Source of the DNA: Leptolyngbya sp. PCC 7375
GTDB taxonomy: Bacteria; Cyanobacteriota; Cyanobacteriia; Phormidesmidales; Phormidesmidaceae
DNA length: 64,000 bases
Assembly: GCF_000316115.1 (NCBI RefSeq)
Contig: NZ_JH993797.1
Span: forward strand, 6,297,961 to 6,361,960
Direction of reading: 5' to 3'
Positions 60,392-64,000 of the stretch are shown one piece after another; within the stretch, counting starts at the first letter, position 1; each line of letters begins with the position of its first letter. The notes under the pieces were generated by a model, which had not been told where the DNA came from, made no database searches, and saw only the letters and a program-made list of their open reading frames with translations. A program made the translations under genes and the position numbers.

Positions 60392-62521
60392 ATGCTCGTA
60401 GAAAGTGCCATCGGTGGCATTGCCGTTCCACTATTTGAACAACTCTGGAAAGCTGGTGGTTACGTAGCAAAACAGGTCGGCCAAGCTCGCCAGGACGTCA
60501 GGGACGTAGAAGCAATCCTCACCGCATCCCAGAACTATCACCAAAAATACGAAAACAATCACGGACAGGTAAAGGTGATGCCAGGGCTAATGAAGGAGCC
60601 CGTATCCCTAGCCTCTATCTACACCGCCGTTGAATTTCTCGACGAGCGTAGTATTCGTCAATTCGACGGTCCAGATGAACTAGAGCAGCTTTACCGAGAC
60701 CAGGGTAGGCGAAATTTTCAAACTGCCAAGCAGCGTCACGATGGCATCACCATTGCCAAAGAAAAGCAATATCTAATGGTCTTGGGCGGTCCCGGTGTCG
60801 GTAAAAGTACCTTTCTCAGAAAGTTGGGACTAGAAGCCCTCAAAGGACAACAAGGACAACTCCAGCGTGACCAAATTCCCGTTTTTATTGAACTCCAACC
60901 CTTTAGAAACGACACCATTGATCTCATAACCGTCATCGCCCACCAATTTGAAATCCACGGCTTTCCTGATGCCCAGGTATTTACAGAACTCTCCCTCGCC
61001 CAAGGAAAGCTGCTAATTTTACTCGATGGCCTGGATGAAGTCCCCACCGACAATGTGAATCAAGTGATTGAACATATTGAAGACTTCGCTATCCAACACG
61101 ACAAAAACACATTTGTTGCCTCCTGCCGTACCGCCGCCTATCGCAGTAGTTTTCAACAGTTCTCCGATGTTACCATCGCCGACTTTGATGATGACCAAAT
61201 ACAGCAATTTATCCAGCACTGGTTTAACTCTAAGCTAGATCAGGAAGCAGGTACCGCTAACGAGTACTGGCAGCTGCTACAACAACCCGAAAATAAAGCA
61301 GCCAAAGAGCTTGCCCAGACGCCTCTATTGCTCACATTTTTATGTTTAATTTATGAGAGAGAACAAACACTACCCAACCGATGCAGCACCCTCTACGGGA
61401 GCGCTCTAAATATCCTACTCAGTGAGTGGTCAGCCCAAAAGAATTTACCTAAAACATCTATCTATAAAGACTTTCACCCAGAATTAGAAAAAGAAATGCT
61501 GAGTGAAATTGCCTACAACAGCTTCAAAGAAGACCGTCTATTCTTTTCAAAATCAGACATTACCGACTGCATCACCACCTTCCTAGCAGACACTCTGGAT
61601 GCCCCAGAGTATTTGGATGGTCCTGCCGTTCTACACGCTATTGAAGTCCAGCAAGGCATCCTGGTAAAGCGAGCTACTGATACTTACTCGTTCTCTCATC
61701 TCACACTGCAGGAATACCTCACAGCTCTGTATATTGTTAACAATCAACTAACGTCGGAATTAGTCAGTCAGCATCTCATCGATCGACGTTGGCGCGAAGT
61801 CTTCTTACTAGTAATTGGTCTAATGGGACGACGAGGGCATGAACTTCTCGAAGCCATGGATCAAAAAGCTCGAATACATATCAATACTCGATTCAAACCA
61901 CGTGTTTTAGTCCAATGGGCAGGTCGAATTACACAAGGGGATACACCTAAATATGAGAACTTTGAAAAGATAGCGATCACTATCGACATCACCATCGCCA
62001 GTGACAGATTCAAAGCCATCGACAATGTCAGAGGCAGAGCTAGCAGCAGAGCCATCGGCAGAGCTAGCGCCAGTGCCAGCAGCAGAGCCATTAGCCCTAG
62101 AACCATTGCTAGAATCGAGGCCAGAATCGGAACCAGAGGCAGAACTAGAACCAGAGCTAGTGCCAGTGCCAGCGCTATCGACAGAGCCAGAAAGGCTGCT
62201 ATTTACTTAAGGGAAACCAAAATCCTTAATACGCTAGCGTTCCAAGAGCTACCCAACCAGTTAAAAAAGCTTAAGGACAAAATACCCCAAGCATCGGCAC
62301 CAGGTAGTGCATGGGAAAGCTACGCTGACGAGATTGAAACAATTTTTCTTAATGCCTTAGAACTGACAATTGAGGATATCTCATTATCGAGAGAAGAATG
62401 GCAGTGTTTAAGCGATTACTTATATGCCAACGAACTCTTGCTCAGCTGCCAACGGTCATCTATCGGCATTTCACGCAAAGCCTGGGAATCTCTCAAAGAA
62501 CGATTGCTGACAGTTGACTAA
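60392..62521 (+). CDS. NACHT-domain NTPase, STAND family
   Basis: 709 residues from the ATG at 60392, preceded by GAGG; an upstream in-frame ATG at 60380 lacks one. N-terminal helical domain (about 1-110). NACHT: Walker A GGPGVGKST (about 131-139), Walker B LLILLDGLDEV (about 207-217), sensor SCRTAAYRSSF, winged-helix end FSHLTLQEYLTALYIV. Residues about 546-601 are an unusual run of Arg, Ala and Ser with Ile. The C-terminus is helical. Bacterial NACHT proteins are known anti-phage sensors. Which effector output this one has is not evident. Confidence 0.88.
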   Translation: MLVESAIGGIAVPLFEQLWKAGGYVAKQVGQARQDVRDVEAILTASQNYHQKYENNHGQVKVMPGLMKEPVSLASIYTAVEFLDERSIRQFDGPDELEQLYRDQGRRNFQTAKQRHDGITIAKEKQYLMVLGGPGVGKSTFLRKLGLEALKGQQGQLQRDQIPVFIELQPFRNDTIDLITVIAHQFEIHGFPDAQVFTELSLAQGKLLILLDGLDEVPTDNVNQVIEHIEDFAIQHDKNTFVASCRTAAYRSSFQQFSDVTIADFDDDQIQQFIQHWFNSKLDQEAGTANEYWQLLQQPENKAAKELAQTPLLLTFLCLIYEREQTLPNRCSTLYGSALNILLSEWSAQKNLPKTSIYKDFHPELEKEMLSEIAYNSFKEDRLFFSKSDITDCITTFLADTLDAPEYLDGPAVLHAIEVQQGILVKRATDTYSFSHLTLQEYLTALYIVNNQLTSELVSQHLIDRRWREVFLLVIGLMGRRGHELLEAMDQKARIHINTRFKPRVLVQWAGRITQGDTPKYENFEKIAITIDITIASDRFKAIDNVRGRASSRAIGRASASASSRAISPRTIARIEARIGTRGRTRTRASASASAIDRARKAAIYLRETKILNTLAFQELPNQLKKLKDKIPQASAPGSAWESYADEIETIFLNALELTIEDISLSREEWQCLSDYLYANELLLSCQRSSIGISRKAWESLKERLLTVD

Positions 62522-62523
62522 CG

Positions 62524-63378
62524 TCACTGCCCCAGCCGCTTCCGCGCCCCTCGCACCTGGCCCACCTGCTTTAAAGTCATCCCTGCTATCAAAGCAACGC
62601 CACCAAAGATATACAAGCTCTTATTCCGCGTCCCCATCCCAATAAATCGCACCACTCCAAACGCCATCAGGCAAGCAATCAGAATCGGCATTATCACCAC
62701 ATATTGAGTATGTTGCGGACTCGCTTCCCGATTCAATCCAAGCCGCTCATTACGAATTACCTTCCGCGCCAGCATCGGATTACGTCCGGCCAACGGCTGC
62801 AACTCCGCCAACCGAGACCGACTCAATTGCAATCCCATCCGCTCCGCCTCGGCCTGCATCGTCTCACGGATCAACTTATCGCTGGGCAGCTCTAACTCAA
62901 CCTCCAGCATCTCCAAAAAAATATCCCGACCAGGATTCGCCGCTGCAAAGCAGATGACCTTTACGCCGTTTGAGATCGCATCCTCCAACCAATACCTCAC
63001 CCCTGTCGTCAACCGCTTTGCCTCAGGGAAAACCAGCAATGTCTGAGGGCCAATATTTTCAGCGATTTCATCCTTGAGCGCATCCATGGTCATCGCCTTC
63101 TCACCGACCGGCTCACCCTCCTTGTTGTACTTCGGCTCAGTCGTTGGGATATCCAGCTGTTCAGCTATGGAGACGAAAAACTTCTTACCACTGCCCTTAT
63201 AAATAGCGGTTGCGATCTCATACTCACCCCCATAATGCTTTGCCAGGTCCTGGGGCATCGTCCCCACCATCCCCAACTCGGCCAGCACCAAAACACTGCT
63301 ACCCGAATCGATAGCAGCGCATACATGCTTAAACCCCTCGGTTGTCTGCCCTAAGCCACCTGCATCTGCTGACGACAC
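62524..63378 (-). CDS. Mobile-element ATPase-like membrane protein
   Basis: 284 residues. The core resembles the late part of AAA ATPases (TLLVFPEAKRLTTGVRYWLE, then NGVKVICFAAANPGR), but no clear Walker A is visible at the N-terminus (SGSSVLVLAELGMVG), so catalytic activity is doubtful. Two transmembrane helices near the C-terminus (YVVIMPILIACLMAFGVVRF and KSLYIFGGVALIAGMTL). A partial decayed copy lies at 31.6 kb. It overlaps the upstream gene by 28 bp. Function unknown. Confidence 0.6.
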   Translation of the reverse strand: MSSADAGGLGQTTEGFKHVCAAIDSGSSVLVLAELGMVGTMPQDLAKHYGGEYEIATAIYKGSGKKFFVSIAEQLDIPTTEPKYNKEGEPVGEKAMTMDALKDEIAENIGPQTLLVFPEAKRLTTGVRYWLEDAISNGVKVICFAAANPGRDIFLEMLEVELELPSDKLIRETMQAEAERMGLQLSRSRLAELQPLAGRNPMLARKVIRNERLGLNREASPQHTQYVVIMPILIACLMAFGVVRFIGMGTRNKSLYIFGGVALIAGMTLKQVGQVRGARKRLGQ

Positions 63379-63899
63379 TGATTCAGAAGGTTTTCCGCCA
63401 CCTCCTGAGCATTGAACTTTGGGACAGCGACCGTCCGCACATGGTCAACCTTAGCCTTAGCTGTAGGGTGCAAATCTTCATAGGTCATGCGGCTAGCCAT
63501 CGCCATCACCACCTGTTGCCCCGCCGTGAGTCGCTGAGCCGCAAGCTCAGAAGCCTCCAGATATAGCGCCTCCATATCTAACCCCTGGGCTGGATTGATG
63601 TCCTCAACGGGTTGCTCAGTGACCTGTCCCAGTTCGCCACCATCGGCTACAGCCAGCGCTGCCGGTTGCTCATTAACCTTAAAAGCCTCAATCTTTCCAC
63701 CAGCAACCACATGCTTACGGAGCGCTCGAATTAATTTTTCCTGCTCAGAATTCAGAAATGCCTTACCCGTAGAATCCTTCTCAGCTGTGATGCCCAAGTG
63801 CTTTAGATAGGCATAGTAAGCATCCTTTTTAATACCAAGCTGGTCCTGCAAGACAGTCGGACGAATCTGGTGCTCAACGGTAGAATTCTGCTCAGTCAT
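63351..63899 (-). CDS. HTH protein of the mobile element
   Basis: 182 residues. The N-terminal half (RPTVLQDQLGIKKDAYYAYL and SEQEKLIRALRKHVV) looks like a helix-turn-helix DNA-binding domain, and the C-terminal half is helical. It overlaps the ATPase-like gene by 28 bp, so they are probably one operon. A regulator or transposition/conjugation accessory; not identified. Confidence 0.58.
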   Translation of the reverse strand: MTEQNSTVEHQIRPTVLQDQLGIKKDAYYAYLKHLGITAEKDSTGKAFLNSEQEKLIRALRKHVVAGGKIEAFKVNEQPAALAVADGGELGQVTEQPVEDINPAQGLDMEALYLEASELAAQRLTAGQQVVMAMASRMTYEDLHPTAKAKVDHVRTVAVPKFNAQEVAENLLNQCRQQMQVA

Positions 63900-64000
63900 G
63901 GAAAAAGTTTTTTATTTTCAGCTCCCATATTATGGAAAGCTCTGAGAAAAAAAAGTCACAGCCATTTCCCCGAATTCTGGTAAAGATTCTGTGAATCACC

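Noticed and set aside
61861..62210. Alternative frames through the NACHT repeat tract
   Set aside because: Open only because the repeat lacks stops in several frames; no start context or homology.

Overview
The window looks like a cyanobacterial chromosome. It carries a GUN4 tetrapyrrole-biosynthesis protein, cyanobacterial-type ferredoxins, a Ycf29-like response regulator, many HIP1 octamers (GCGATCGC) and heptanucleotide tandem repeats. The genus cannot be fixed from the sequence alone. The window falls into two very different halves.

About 1-24 kb is housekeeping. From the left it holds an HU-type DNA-binding protein (cut by the window edge), a bacterial-type ferredoxin, hisZ, a J-domain/TPR protein, an inositol-monophosphatase-family enzyme, a plant-type [2Fe-2S] ferredoxin, tRNA-Ser(GGA), and a coiled-coil/EamA transporter. 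Next come a LuxR-type response regulator, gun4, a HAD phosphatase, an ABC1/UbiB kinase, an alpha/beta hydrolase, leuA and monomeric isocitrate dehydrogenase. The half ends with a thioesterase, a PIN toxin pair, a sugar nucleotidyltransferase overlapping a 2H phosphodiesterase, a DUF2809 protein, a protein with L7/L12-like repeats, a RibD/DHFR-like reductase and two secreted proteins.

From about 24 kb to the right edge the DNA is accessory, mosaic and heavily rearranged. In order it holds: (i) a decayed CRISPR locus (two repeats, one spacer) beside a remnant resembling the HD domain of a type I-G Cas3; (ii) an XRE-ImmA/PIN toxin-antitoxin locus whose PIN gene is split by a 171-bp MITE with an exact 8-bp target duplication; (iii) a DUF4160 gene interrupted by two different insertion sequences; (iv) a degenerate integrase beside a 3'-half tRNA-Ser attachment scar; (v) a DUF433/DUF5615 TA pair, small regulators and an EEP nuclease; (vi) a PadR regulator with two related membrane proteins split by an IS1595-family element; (vii) two cassettes each bracketed by long inverted repeats, the second being a CBASS anti-phage operon (HNH-SAVED effector, CD-NTase, E2-like protein with a SEC-C tail); (viii) plasmid-like genes including a frameshifted ParA, a ribbon-helix-helix partner and palindromic candidate centromere sites; (ix) a second PadR module with duplicated membrane proteins and duplicated mini-proteins; (x) a minimal tyrosine recombinase, an RHH repressor with a clear operator, a HEPN-like protein, a nuclease/TolC-like/HlyD-like/YdjM-like cluster, a NACHT NTPase and two further mobile-element genes.

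The right end (59.8-63.1 kb) is related to decayed sequence at 27.6-32.2 kb, so about 31 kb lies between direct repeats. The clearest defence systems are the CBASS operon and the NACHT protein. The least described are the two PadR-plus-paired-membrane-protein modules and the inverted-repeat brackets around the cassettes.
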